Shown piece by piece: positions 1 through 8,739 of a stretch of 64,000 nucleotides of DNA; position 1 is the stretch's first letter, and each line of letters opens with the position of its first letter. A program made the translations under genes and the position numbers. The notes beneath the pieces are model-generated. The model was not told the origin of the DNA. It was given only the letters and a program-made list of their open reading frames with translations, and did not search any database. The DNA comes from Firmicutes bacterium UBA2058 (lineage in GTDB: Bacteria > Bacillota > Clostridia > Tissierellales > Sedimentibacteraceae): NCBI GenBank assembly GCA_002332905.1, contig DDAM01000023.1, forward strand, positions 58,190 through 122,189, in the 5' to 3' direction.

Positions 1-1594
1 GTCCATCTGCAAGCTCTCCAATTGCTACTGAAACACCGCCAGCACCAAAGTCGTTACATTTTTTAATCAGCTTGCTAACTTTATCATTTCTAAATAATCT
101 TTGTATTTTTCTTTCAGTAGGCGCATTGCCTTTTTGAACTTCAGATCCACATAGAAGTATTGATTCTTCTGTATGCTCCTTTGATGAGCCAGTAGCGCCA
201 CCACAGCCATCACGACCAGTTTTACCACCAAGAAGTATTATAACATCTCCAGGGTTAGGATATTCTCTTCTAACATTTTCTCTTGGAGTGGCAGCTATAA
301 CTGCACCAATTTCCATTCTTTTAGCTACATAATCTTCATCATATATTTCTACAACTTTGCCAGTTGCAAGTCCAATTTGATTTCCATATGAGCTGTAACC
401 ATTTGCAGCATCAGTTGTAATTTTTCTTTGAGGTAACTTTCCTGCCATTGTATCTTCTAGCTTTTGTCTCGGGTCAGCACTACCTGTTATTCTCATGGCT
501 TGATATACATAGGAACGCCCTGATAGTGGATCTCGTATAGCTCCACCTAGACAGGTCGCCGCACCTCCAAATGGTTCTATTTCTGTTGGGTGGTTATGAG
601 TTTCATTCTTAAACATTACAAGCCATTCTTCTGTAATGCTATCTGCATTTTTTCCATCGATCTTAGCATCAACTATTATGCTGCATGCATTGATTTCATC
701 TGAAACTTCTAAATCATTCAGTGCACCTAATTTTCTAAGTTCCTTAGCGGCTATAGTAGCCAAATCCATTAAACATATATCTTTATCTCTATCCTCATAA
801 ACAAATTTTCTGCTTTTCTTATATAGCTCAAAGGTTTTTTCTATTTCTTTTGCAATATTATTGTCTTCAAACTTAATATTTTCAAGAGTTGTTGAGAAGG
901 TAGTATGTCTACAATGGTCAGACCAATAAGTGTCAATTACTTTCAATTCTGTTATTGTAGGATTTCTTTTTTCAGTATCTCTAAAGTATTCTTGGCAAAG
1001 CTTTATATCCTCCAAGCTCATTGCAAAGCCCATTGAAATTTTATAACTATCTAACTCACTTAGGCTTAACTTATTAAATGCATCAACTGTTTTTACGTCA
1101 TTAGCCTCTTGATAGTTATCATCTAGTGTTTCAGGCTTTTCAAGACTAGCTTCTCTAGAATCTACTGGATTTATATAGTATTTTTTTATATTTATAATAT
1201 CTTCATTTGTTAATTCACCAGTTAATGCTATTACACGGGCAAATTTAACAGGAGGTTTTTCTTTTCCTGTTAATATCATTATACATTCTGCTGCAGAATC
1301 TGCACGCTGATCATATTGACCAGGTAGGTACTCTACAGCAAACACATTTTCACTGCTGCTAAGATATGCTTCATTTTTATATACCATATCTTGATTTGGC
1401 TCTGAAAAAATACTAATAACTGATTTTTCAAAATCTTCATCAGAAATGTGAGATACATCATATCTATTTAGTATTCGTAAACTAGTTAGATTTTTTAAAT
1501 TTAAATTTTCTGTCAAATTATTTAAAAGATTTTTAGCTTCAACATTAAATCCTTCTTTTTTTTCAACAAATACTCTTTTTACGCTTGAGTTCAT
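1..1594 (-). CDS. purL: Phosphoribosylformylglycinamidine synthase, single-chain type (5' part only)
   Basis: Reverse-strand frame open from an ATG at 1594 to the window edge, giving about 531 N-terminal residues of a protein usually near 1,250 aa in Clostridia. It catalyses the ATP- and glutamine-dependent conversion of FGAR to FGAM in de novo purine synthesis. Seen in translation: DTYWSDHCRHTTF, FKNETHNHPTEIEPFGGA, ATCLGGAIRDPLSGRSYVYQ and NDFGAGGVSVAIGELADG, all typical of the ATP-binding synthetase half. The C-terminal glutaminase domain would lie outside the window. An AAGGAAGG-like ribosome site precedes the ATG. The gene follows a leader of about 330 nt holding a purine riboswitch (1843-1915), so guanine or hypoxanthine probably represses it. 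The family call is firm; completeness cannot be judged. Confidence 0.95.
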   Translation of the reverse strand, partial: MNSSVKRVFVEKKEGFNVEAKNLLNNLTENLNLKNLTSLRILNRYDVSHISDEDFEKSVISIFSEPNQDMVYKNEAYLSSSENVFAVEYLPGQYDQRADSAAECIMILTGKEKPPVKFARVIALTGELTNEDIINIKKYYINPVDSREASLEKPETLDDNYQEANDVKTVDAFNKLSLSELDSYKISMGFAMSLEDIKLCQEYFRDTEKRNPTITELKVIDTYWSDHCRHTTFSTTLENIKFEDNNIAKEIEKTFELYKKSRKFVYEDRDKDICLMDLATIAAKELRKLGALNDLEVSDEINACSIIVDAKIDGKNADSITEEWLVMFKNETHNHPTEIEPFGGAATCLGGAIRDPLSGRSYVYQAMRITGSADPRQKLEDTMAGKLPQRKITTDAANGYSSYGNQIGLATGKVVEIYDEDYVAKRMEIGAVIAATPRENVRREYPNPGDVIILLGGKTGRDGCGGATGSSKEHTEESILLCGSEVQKGNAPTERKIQRLFRNDKVSKLIKKCNDFGAGGVSVAIGELADG

Positions 1595-1842
1595 CTATTT
1601 AACCTTCCTTATTTATTTATTTAACAAATTAATTAAGTTTATAACAATTTTAAGTTGTAAGTTTAATTAAGCTGTTAAATTCACATTTATATTATAAGAA
1701 TAATTTTAAACAGTTATTTTATTTTTTTTAAGACTAAGGAATTTTCACATAAATTATAATGCAATTTAATTAATTGTTTGCTAACCGAGTTAAATCTATA
1801 CCATAAAACGAAAAAAGAAATGCAAAAAAGAAAAGAATTATT

Positions 1843-1915
1843 TCAGTTTAAATAGTCGATTTAAGGTGCTCGGTAGAAACTCTCTCACCATTTCCGAGAG
1901 ATTATATTTAAACAC
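1843..1915 (-). promoter_or_regulatory. Purine (guanine-class) riboswitch aptamer upstream of purL
   Basis: On the minus strand P1 is GUUUAAAUA/UAUUUAAAC, P2 is CUCUCG/UGAGAG closing the loop GAAAUGG, J2/3 is the invariant AGUUUCUACC, L3 is CCUUAAA, and J3/1 is AC followed by UAU. The discriminator base (position 74 of the xpt aptamer) is C, as in guanine/hypoxanthine binders. P3 is odd: its 3' strand is only UCG before A73, about three nucleotides shorter than usual. Downstream, GUUUCUACCGAG in the core can pair with CUCGGUUAGCAAAC (plus-strand 1776-1789), a 12-bp helix with two bulges that would destroy the aptamer. No clean U-tract terminator was identified. Confidence 0.85.
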
Positions 1916-1931
1916 TTATTGTTGTAATGTA

Positions 1932-1960
1932 ATAATAACAGAATAAAAAAAGCTTGTCAA
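1932..1960 (-). promoter_or_regulatory. Sigma-A promoter of the purL riboswitch transcript
   Basis: On the minus strand TTGACA (1960-1955), a 17-nt spacer and TATTAT (1937-1932). The predicted start near 1925 is about ten bases before riboswitch P1, as expected for a leader RNA. Confidence 0.75.
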
Positions 1961-1999
1961 TATAATTTCTTATAATTTTGTTGAATTTAATATTAAATG

Positions 2000-2015
2000 T
2001 TCGTATATATACGAA
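2000..2015. promoter_or_regulatory. 16-bp perfect palindrome, candidate operator
   Basis: TTCGTATATATACGAA lies about 40 bp upstream of the purL -35 box. Each half carries a CGAA core, and ATATACGAACATT differs from the Bacillus PurBox consensus at one base, but the cores are much closer together than in known PurR sites. The binding protein is not identifiable from the sequence. Confidence 0.4.
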
Positions 2016-2066
2016 TATTAAACTGGTATATATTTTTTATAATTCGCATAAACTGTTTTTATTAAA

Positions 2067-2095
2067 AAACTGTGAACATTATCTGCTCACAGTTT
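2067..2095 (-). terminator. Terminator of the S41 protease gene
   Basis: Stem AAACTGTGAGCA / TGTTCACAGTTT on the minus strand with one G-U pair, followed by a T-rich run. It lies just after the protease stop codon. Confidence 0.75.
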
Positions 2096-2101
2096 ATGAA
2101 C

Positions 2102-3493
2102 TTATTTTAATATCTCTATCGCTTTTTTAAGTTGTGTATCTTCAACTTCAGGTGCTGCAAACAATTTTAATGCACTAGTAAGCGCATCCTGTGTAGCAAA
2201 ATCTAAAGTGCCATATGCATTTAGGTGATTATTCTTTTGGAATAATTTTATTTGCTCAAATGTTACTTGGTCTAAAACTCCGTCAGGTGTATTAACCTTA
2301 TAACCTAAAGTTTGAAGTATCATTTCTGCTCCTAATACATCTAATCCAACAGTATTAAGAGTAGGCTTTCTATCTTTTTTTAATTCTGGATATGTAGATA
2401 AGTCAACCTTAGCTTGACCAATTTTGTTTTCAATAACTATGTCTGGCTTGATACCAACTCCTTGAACCTTGTTTTTGTTTGGAGTAAAGTATTCAGATGT
2501 GGTGAATTTAACTGCGCCTTCGTTCTTTAGCGGAATCAGTGATTGCACAACACCTTTTCCATAAGTAGTTGTTCCAATTATTTTTCCAACGCCTCTGTCT
2601 TGTATAGCTCCTGCAAATAATTCAGAAGCACTTGCACTATTTTCGTTTACAAGCACACATACTTTATATTTTTGCTTATCTAACGTACTTTTAAGAACCT
2701 CTTCACCTTGAGTTTTGCTATTTACATATACAAGCGGACCTTCTGGTACAAAGAAGTTTAGTATGTCAACAACAGTTCTTAAGCTACCACCAGGATTATT
2801 TCTAACATCAACTATAACTTTTGAAACTTTGTTTTTGTCAAAGCTGTTTAAAGCATCTTCCACTTGTTCAGTTGTATTTTCGTTAAAATCAGTAATTTTT
2901 AAATATCCTATTTTATTATCTAGGATTTTACTTTCCACAGAGCTTACTACTACTACTTCTCTTTTTATATTGAAAAATAATTCAGTGTTACCACGTTTAA
3001 TGCCGATTTTTACAACTGTTCCAACTTCACCTCGTATAAGATTTGATGCTTGTGCTGTAGTAAAGCCGACTATACTTTGTCCATTAACTGAGATAATTTC
3101 ATCTCCTGTCTTTATACCAGCCTTTAATGCGGGAGTTCCGGGTAAAGGAATAGCTACTATAAGCTTATCTTTATCTTGTGTGATTTGTACACCTATACCA
3201 CCGAAGGAACCTGATACATCTGTTGCGAACTCTTGATATTCTTCCTTAGTGAAATAGACACTATAATCATCAAGTATTTCAAAAAAACCATCATATAGAG
3301 CTGTTATTATATCATCTTGATTTATGTCATATTGATAATACTCATTAACAAATTCTATAACTAGTTTTAAAAAATCAATATCTGAGTCTAATTTTTCAAC
3401 GTCTAACTCACTTGCATATATGTTAAATGTAGCGGATACTAGCATAGTAACCGCTAATATTAGACATGAAATTTTCTTTAAATATTTTTTCAT
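2102..3493 (-). CDS. Carboxy-terminal processing protease, S41 family, secreted
   Basis: 463 aa serine protease of the CtpA/CtpB/Prc family. A signal peptide or membrane anchor spans about residues 8-28, a PDZ domain about 95-180, and the S41 protease core about 190-355. The catalytic residues are S288 in ENSASASE, K313 in TTYGKGVVQ and Q317, with the same 25- and 4-residue spacing as in known family members. Residues 385-445 form a peptidoglycan-binding domain. The protein probably cleaves substrates outside the membrane near the cell wall. The start is the ATG at 3493 behind AAGGAAGGTG. An in-frame start further upstream (3589) is rejected because it precedes the promoter at 3530-3558. Several family members act in sporulation signalling, but the role here is unknown. 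Confidence 0.92.
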   Translation of the reverse strand: MKKYLKKISCLILAVTMLVSATFNIYASELDVEKLDSDIDFLKLVIEFVNEYYQYDINQDDIITALYDGFFEILDDYSVYFTKEEYQEFATDVSGSFGGIGVQITQDKDKLIVAIPLPGTPALKAGIKTGDEIISVNGQSIVGFTTAQASNLIRGEVGTVVKIGIKRGNTELFFNIKREVVVVSSVESKILDNKIGYLKITDFNENTTEQVEDALNSFDKNKVSKVIVDVRNNPGGSLRTVVDILNFFVPEGPLVYVNSKTQGEEVLKSTLDKQKYKVCVLVNENSASASELFAGAIQDRGVGKIIGTTTYGKGVVQSLIPLKNEGAVKFTTSEYFTPNKNKVQGVGIKPDIVIENKIGQAKVDLSTYPELKKDRKPTLNTVGLDVLGAEMILQTLGYKVNTPDGVLDQVTFEQIKLFQKNNHLNAYGTLDFATQDALTSALKLFAAPEVEDTQLKKAIEILK

Positions 3494-3529
3494 AAGACAC
3501 CTTCCTTTTTTACATAATATGTATAAGTA

Positions 3530-3558
3530 AGTATATTCTATTTTTCCTAAACTGTAAA
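3530..3558 (-). promoter_or_regulatory. Sigma-A promoter of the S41 protease gene
   Basis: Minus-strand TTTACA (3558-3553), 17-nt spacer, TATACT (3535-3530). The predicted start is about 30 nt before the ATG at 3493. Confidence 0.65.
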
Positions 3559-3616
3559 TATCAAATGATTTTTTATTTATGATAAACAATCATAACAAGT
3601 TTAGCAAAACTTGTTT

Positions 3617-3645
3617 TTGACTTTATATCAATTTTGGGGTAAAAT
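3617..3645 (+). promoter_or_regulatory. Sigma-A promoter of the yybS-gdpP-rplI-dnaB operon
   Basis: TTGACT at 3617-3622, 17-nt spacer, TAAAAT at 3640-3645. The predicted start near 3652 decides in favour of the ATG at 3684 rather than the one at 3651. Confidence 0.75.
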
Positions 3646-3683
3646 AGAATATGTTTCATAAAAATTTAAATATGAGGTTAAAA

Positions 3684-4631
3684 ATGAGCAGAAATACTAG
3701 AACTTCAAGTTTAACAGAAGCTGCCATGATATGTGGTATAATAGTACTTATGTCAATGGTTTCTTATTATGTATTGCCTTTTATTGATTTTTTACTCCCG
3801 TTACCAGCAATAATTTTAGGTAAAAGAAGGGGTTACAAATATTCTGCATTATCGCTTGTAGCTGCATCACTTATTATAATGATGCTTTTAGGTCTGCCGA
3901 TAGGGTTTATGTATCTATTTATGTATACACCTATTGCTATTGCTTTGACATATTTAATTGTTAAAGATAAAAAGCCATCAACAGTAATACTTGGCGGGGC
4001 AGTTGTTATGTTAATTTCTTTGATCTTTGTTTTATATATTATAGATATGTTTACAGGAATTGATGTAACTAAACAAATTACGACCATGTTTTCAGAAGCA
4101 CTTGAGATGCAAAAAAATATAATGAAAACTGTTGGAGCGAATGAGGAACAAGTACAGTTAATTTCAGATACATATAAATATCTTTCTGAGTACATTGTTA
4201 TGCTGTTGCCAGCAATGCTTATGACACTTTCAGCACTTATGTCTGTAATAAATTATTTTGTTGCGCAAAAAGTTGCATTAAGATTTAAAATAGTTATTAG
4301 ACCACTAAAGGACTTAAGCATGTTCTATTTACCGAGAAATTTTATATTCGGAATTGGTTTTCTAATGATTTTAACTTATGTTTTATTCACTATGAACTTT
4401 GCTAATATGGATATAATTTTAATTAACATCTCGATGATAGGTAGGATTGCTTTAATTGTTCAAGGACTTGCACTAATTAAATTTTATCTGATAAAATATA
4501 ATATAAATAATTTTTTAAGAGTAATTATATTTATGTTTATAATATTTATGCCGGTATTATCAAATATTGTTACTATGTTGGCAGTAATAGATTTGATAAT
4601 TGATTTTAGAAAGCTAAGAGTTAGAAGATAA
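3684..4631 (+). CDS. DUF2232 (YybS-like) polytopic membrane protein
   Basis: 315 aa, almost entirely hydrophobic, with about eight predicted membrane segments and a basic N-terminus. It belongs to the DUF2232/YybS family, whose genes commonly sit before gdpP (yybT), rplI and the replicative helicase gene, exactly as here. No enzymatic motif is visible and the biochemical role is not established. The start is the ATG behind GAGG with 6-nt spacing; the earlier ATG at 3651 would fall at the transcription start. The stop is 19 nt before the next gene, so the two are cotranscribed. Confidence 0.8.
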   Translation: MSRNTRTSSLTEAAMICGIIVLMSMVSYYVLPFIDFLLPLPAIILGKRRGYKYSALSLVAASLIIMMLLGLPIGFMYLFMYTPIAIALTYLIVKDKKPSTVILGGAVVMLISLIFVLYIIDMFTGIDVTKQITTMFSEALEMQKNIMKTVGANEEQVQLISDTYKYLSEYIVMLLPAMLMTLSALMSVINYFVAQKVALRFKIVIRPLKDLSMFYLPRNFIFGIGFLMILTYVLFTMNFANMDIILINISMIGRIALIVQGLALIKFYLIKYNINNFLRVIIFMFIIFMPVLSNIVTMLAVIDLIIDFRKLRVRR

Positions 4632-4650
4632 AGTGTGGAGGTGAAAATAT

Positions 4651-6657
4651 TTGAAGGATTTTAAATTACCTGAATATTTAAGAGATGATAATTATATTTT
4701 TTTAGTAATAATATCTGCATTTTCAGTTATATTTTTATTAAATAAAATGTACACTGTGGCTGCTTTATCAGGAGTTATACTTTTGATTAGCTTTATTGCT
4801 ACTATAGGTAAGCATAATAAAAGACAAAAGGATTTGAATAATTATATAATTGACTTTACAAATAGCATAGAAAATCTTTCAGTCAGCTCATTATTTAATT
4901 TTCCGATGCCAGTTTTAATTATTGATAAGAATGGAAAAATCTGCTGGTTTAACATAAAATTTAGAGATGTAATAGGTGAAGAAGCTATAATCGAAAAAAT
5001 AGAGGATGTTGTAGCAAGCTTCCCAATTAAAAATCTTGAAGAAAATCTGCAGGGTATGCTTAATAATCTTGAAGTCAGTCATGATAATAAATCATATAAC
5101 GTCTTATATTCTAAACTAAATGAAGAGCAGTTTGTGGACAATGCAGCATATATATTGTATTGGGTAGATAATACCTCATTTAGAACTTTAAAAAACAAGT
5201 ATAATGATGAAAGACCAATTGCACTTATAATTCAAATAGATAACTATAGTGAAATTTCTGAAAAAATGGATAAACTTATTAGAGCGTCTATGATAGCAGA
5301 GATAGAAAAAATATTAAGTAAATATGCTAGTGAAATGAATGGCTTTGTACTTAAGTATGATTCGGACAGATTTATAATGCTTATAGAAAACAAATATTTA
5401 GAAGCACTTGAAAGTAAAAAATTTGCAATGCTTGAGGAAGTAAAAGAAATAAAAAGCTCTGGTGAATATTTCTTTACGCTTAGTATAGGTGTTGGTGCAT
5501 ATGCTAAGACCATAGGACAACTATTTGAATATGCAAAGGGTGCTCTTGATATTTCACTGGGTAGAGGTGGAGACCAAGCTGTAGTTAAGCGTATAAACTC
5601 AGTAAAATTTTATGGTGGTAAAAGTAAGGCTGTTGAAAAAAGAACTAAAGTAAAAGCTAGAATTATATCCTTTGCTTTAAGACAGATTATAGACCAAAGT
5701 TCTAATGTTATAATTATGGGACATAGAATTGGTGATATGGATAGCTTAGGCTCATCAATTGGACTATATAGTATGGCTAAAAGCAGAGGTAAAAAAGCAT
5801 ATATTGTTTTAAATAACGTAAATTATGCGTTAAAAAACCTATGTGATAGAATGGAAAAGGAAGATCCAAGCTACATGGAAGCTATAATAACTACTGAGCA
5901 GGCACTTAGATTAATTGACTCGGAATCCGTTTGCGTAGTTTTAGATACGCACAAGGGTAGTTTTACAGAAGCTCCTGAAGTATTAGAAGAAGTAGAAAAA
6001 ATAGTATTAATAGATCATCATAGACGTGGTGAGGAATATATTGAAAATGCAGTGCTTGACTACATAGAGCCATATGCATCATCAACTTGTGAACTAGTAT
6101 CAGAACTTATACAATACATGGAAGACCATATTAAATTGACTAAATTTGAGGCAGATGCAATGCTTGCTGGAATTGTGGTCGATACCAATTCATTTATTTT
6201 TAAAACTGGTGTTAGGACATTTGAAGCAGCATCATTTTTAAGACGTAATGGTGCGGATACAATAGAAGTAAAAGAGCTCTTTAGTGAAGGGCTTGACACA
6301 ATGAAAAAGAAAACAGAGATAATTGATAAAGCTGAAATGAAGTTTGGTGATGTAGCTATATCTTATATTGAGGATGAGTCTGAAGATAACAATGTTATAG
6401 CTGCAAAGGCTGCTGATGAGTTATTGACAGTTAAAGATGTTAAGGCAAGCTTTGTTTTAGTGAAAAATAATGGCTATGTCCATATAAGCGGTAGATCTAT
6501 GGGTCAGATAAGTGTTCAGCTTATACTAGAATTATTAGGCGGTGGCGGACATTTAACAATGGCCGGTGCACAAATACAAACAGACAATATACAAGTAGCG
6601 AAAGAAAAGTTATATGATGCTATAAAACAATATAAAGAGGATGGAAAAGAAGGTTAA
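4651..6657 (+). CDS. gdpP: Cyclic-di-AMP phosphodiesterase GdpP
   Basis: 668 aa membrane enzyme hydrolysing c-di-AMP to pApA. Two membrane helices (about 14-30 and 35-52) precede a small degenerate PAS domain (about 80-170), a degenerate GGDEF domain with YDSDRF at 236-241 in place of the active motif, and a DHH/DHHA1 phosphodiesterase module (about 340-660). The metal-binding residues are visible: H358, D362 and D364 in GHRIGDMDS, D432, D455-H456-H457, and D511. The DHHA1 motif GGGGH is at 630-634. The start is a TTG at 4651 behind GGAGGTG. Length and order match Bacillus GdpP. It controls c-di-AMP and so cell-wall and potassium homeostasis; a neighbouring c-di-AMP synthase is not present in the window. 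Confidence 0.95.
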   Translation: MKDFKLPEYLRDDNYIFLVIISAFSVIFLLNKMYTVAALSGVILLISFIATIGKHNKRQKDLNNYIIDFTNSIENLSVSSLFNFPMPVLIIDKNGKICWFNIKFRDVIGEEAIIEKIEDVVASFPIKNLEENLQGMLNNLEVSHDNKSYNVLYSKLNEEQFVDNAAYILYWVDNTSFRTLKNKYNDERPIALIIQIDNYSEISEKMDKLIRASMIAEIEKILSKYASEMNGFVLKYDSDRFIMLIENKYLEALESKKFAMLEEVKEIKSSGEYFFTLSIGVGAYAKTIGQLFEYAKGALDISLGRGGDQAVVKRINSVKFYGGKSKAVEKRTKVKARIISFALRQIIDQSSNVIIMGHRIGDMDSLGSSIGLYSMAKSRGKKAYIVLNNVNYALKNLCDRMEKEDPSYMEAIITTEQALRLIDSESVCVVLDTHKGSFTEAPEVLEEVEKIVLIDHHRRGEEYIENAVLDYIEPYASSTCELVSELIQYMEDHIKLTKFEADAMLAGIVVDTNSFIFKTGVRTFEAASFLRRNGADTIEVKELFSEGLDTMKKKTEIIDKAEMKFGDVAISYIEDESEDNNVIAAKAADELLTVKDVKASFVLVKNNGYVHISGRSMGQISVQLILELLGGGGHLTMAGAQIQTDNIQVAKEKLYDAIKQYKEDGKEG

Positions 6658-6710
6658 AAAACACATAAGGTTAAGTAAAATTAAGAATAATGAAAGGATA
6701 GGCACAAAGA

Positions 6711-7157
6711 ATGAAAGTAATATTAATGCAAGATGATAAAACATTAGGAAAAAAAGGTGATATTGTAAACGCTAAAGAAGGATATGCAAGAAATTTCTTG
6801 TTTCCTAAAAAAATAGCTGTGGAGGCTACTCCAGCTAATATGAAAGTCTTAGAGAATCAGAAAAAACTTCAAGCTGAAAAAGAGCAAGAAATTTTAGATG
6901 AAGCTAAAAAATTAGAAGAAGAAATTATGAAAATCACTCTTGTTATAAAAACAAAGGCAGGAGAAAATGGAAAGCTTTTTGGATCTATAACAACTAAAGA
7001 AATAGCTGAATTATTAAAGGAAACTCATAATATAGAAATTGATAAGAGAAAGTTAGAGTTAGATGACAGTATTAAAGCTTTAGGAAACTACACAGTTAAA
7101 GCTAAGCTTCATTCTAAAGTTACTGCAAAGCTAAATGTAATAGTAACAAACAACTAA
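6711..7157 (+). CDS. rplI: 50S ribosomal protein L9
   Basis: 148 aa, normal length for L9. The N-terminal rRNA-binding domain contains GDIVNAKEGYARNFLFPK, followed by the long connecting helix (about 40-75) and a C-terminal domain. L9 binds 23S rRNA near the L1 stalk. It is in the conserved block with gdpP upstream and the replicative helicase gene downstream. The ATG at 6711 follows an AAAGGA site. Confidence 0.97.
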   Translation: MKVILMQDDKTLGKKGDIVNAKEGYARNFLFPKKIAVEATPANMKVLENQKKLQAEKEQEILDEAKKLEEEIMKITLVIKTKAGENGKLFGSITTKEIAELLKETHNIEIDKRKLELDDSIKALGNYTVKAKLHSKVTAKLNVIVTNN

Positions 7158-7239
7158 TTCCTAATTAAAATTAGACGCAGCGAGACATACTCCTATCGGA
7201 ATTAGTGCATAAAATAACAAGCAAAAGGGAAGTGTAATT

Positions 7240-8577
7240 TTGTCTGAAATTATTAATTTCGGGAAAGTACCACCTCATAGTCTTGAGGCTGAACAAACAG
7301 TTTTAGGGGCTTTGATGATAGATAGTACTGCCATAGAGAAAACTTTAAATATAATAACTGCTGAGGATTTCTATTATGAAGCTAATAGTGAAATTTATGA
7401 TGCAATAAAAACAACTTATCAATTTGATATTCCTGTTGATATTATAACTGTTAGCGATGAATTAAAAAAGCGTGGAAAGATTGATTATGTAGGCGGACTA
7501 GAATATTTGGCGGGTCTTACAGAAAATATTGTAACCACTAAAAATATCTCTGCTTATTTAAATATAATAAAAGAAAAATCAGTGTTAAGAAAGCTTATCA
7601 ATGTAGCAAATGAGCTTATCGAAAAGGGATACAAGGAAAGTGATGAAGTTCAAAACCTTATAGACTTAGCAGAATCTAGGATATTTGCACTGGCACAAAA
7701 TAGAGGTTCCAACGACTTTTCTATGGTTAAAGATGTACTTTTAACAGTATTTAATCAACTTGAGGAAAGAGCTAAGATTAAAGGCAGCATAACAGGTATA
7801 AATACAGGATATAAAGACCTTAATCGTATGACAGCAGGACTTCAACGTTCAGATTTGATACTTTTAGCTGCAAGACCTGCAATGGGAAAGACCTCCCTTG
7901 CTTTAAATATAGCTATGAATGCTGCAAAGTCCGGATCATCAATAGCACTATTCAGTCTCGAGATGTCTAAGGAACAATATGTTCAAAGACTTATAAGCTT
8001 GGAATCTTTAGTAGAAAGTACAAAGCTTCGTACCGGAGCGCTAGAAGATGATGACTGGTTAAGTCTTGCTAATGTAATGAATAGCATTTCTGAGTCGGAT
8101 ATGTACATTGATGATACGGCATCGATTTCATTGTTTGATTTGATGTCAAAGTGCAGAAGACTTAAAATAGATAAGGGACTTGACTTAGTAATTATAGATT
8201 ACTTACAGCTTATGTCATATGGAGGTAGGTCTGAAAGCAGACAACAAGAGATTTCGAGTATTTCAAGAGGATTAAAGCAGCTAGCAAGGGAGTTGAATTG
8301 CCCTGTTGTTGCCTTATCACAGCTATCAAGAGCTGTTGAACAACGTCCAGATCATAGACCGATATTATCAGACTTAAGAGAGTCTGGAGCCATCGAGCAG
8401 GATGCCGACGTTGTAATGATGCTTTACAGAGATGAATATTATCATAAGGAAGAATCAGAGAAAAAGGGCATAGCTGAAGTAATAATAGCTAAGCATAGAA
8501 ATGGACCTATAGGTACAGTAGAATTAGTATTTATAGATAGATTTACTAAATTCTCGGACAAGCCTGATGGTATGTAA
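7240..8577 (+). CDS. dnaB: Replicative DNA helicase DnaB
   Basis: 445 aa hexameric 5'-3' helicase of the replication fork (named DnaC in Bacillus). The N-terminal DnaB domain covers about 10-110, and the RecA-like motor about 175-440. Walker A is ARPAMGKTS at 211-219. Also visible are SLEMSKEQ, DYLQLM (Walker B) and the arginine-containing SDLRESGAIEQDAD segment. There is no intein. The start is a TTG at 7240 behind AAAGGGAAGTG. It is the last gene of the yybS-gdpP-rplI operon and is closed by the terminator at 8578-8607. Confidence 0.96.
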   Translation: MSEIINFGKVPPHSLEAEQTVLGALMIDSTAIEKTLNIITAEDFYYEANSEIYDAIKTTYQFDIPVDIITVSDELKKRGKIDYVGGLEYLAGLTENIVTTKNISAYLNIIKEKSVLRKLINVANELIEKGYKESDEVQNLIDLAESRIFALAQNRGSNDFSMVKDVLLTVFNQLEERAKIKGSITGINTGYKDLNRMTAGLQRSDLILLAARPAMGKTSLALNIAMNAAKSGSSIALFSLEMSKEQYVQRLISLESLVESTKLRTGALEDDDWLSLANVMNSISESDMYIDDTASISLFDLMSKCRRLKIDKGLDLVIIDYLQLMSYGGRSESRQQEISSISRGLKQLARELNCPVVALSQLSRAVEQRPDHRPILSDLRESGAIEQDADVVMMLYRDEYYHKEESEKKGIAEVIIAKHRNGPIGTVELVFIDRFTKFSDKPDGM

Positions 8578-8607
8578 AATAACGGATAAACGACCGTTAT
8601 TTTTTTG
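8578..8607 (+). terminator. Intrinsic terminator after dnaB
   Basis: Perfect 8-bp stem AATAACGG/CCGTTATT with an 8-nt loop, followed by TTTTTT. Confidence 0.9.
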
Positions 8608-8637
8608 TTTAATGTTTCTTTTTTTTACAAAAATATA

Positions 8638-8717
8638 TTGACAATTATATCGGGTGACGATATAATGACTATATCGAAGACCGATATAACGTCAAAAGAT
8701 ATATCGTCGGTCGATGA
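8638..8717 (+). promoter_or_regulatory. Consensus promoter with three tandem PadR-type operators
   Basis: TTGACA at 8638-8643, exactly 17 nt, TATAAT at 8661-8666. The inverted repeat ATATCG-N5-CGATAT occurs at 8647-8663, covering the spacer and the start of the -10 box, and again at 8671-8687. A third, imperfect copy (ATATCG-N5-CGATGA) is at 8701-8717. Their starts are 24 and 30 bp apart. The next gene encodes a PadR-type regulator, so autorepression is the natural reading. Confidence 0.85.
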
Positions 8718-8739
8718 TAAAAGTTTGGAGGTTGTTTTT

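Noticed and set aside
2715..3236. Long plus-strand open frame opposite the S41 protease gene
   Set aside because: Mirror of the coding strand with no ribosome site or family resemblance; the same holds for frames opposite the ABC, IlvD and V-ATPase genes.
3494..3589. N-terminal extension of the S41 protease to an upstream in-frame start
   Set aside because: The promoter lies at 3530-3558 and a good ribosome site precedes the ATG at 3493.
8605..8739. Longer PadR protein starting at 8605
   Set aside because: It would translate the promoter and operator palindromes; the GTG at 8740 has a strong ribosome site.
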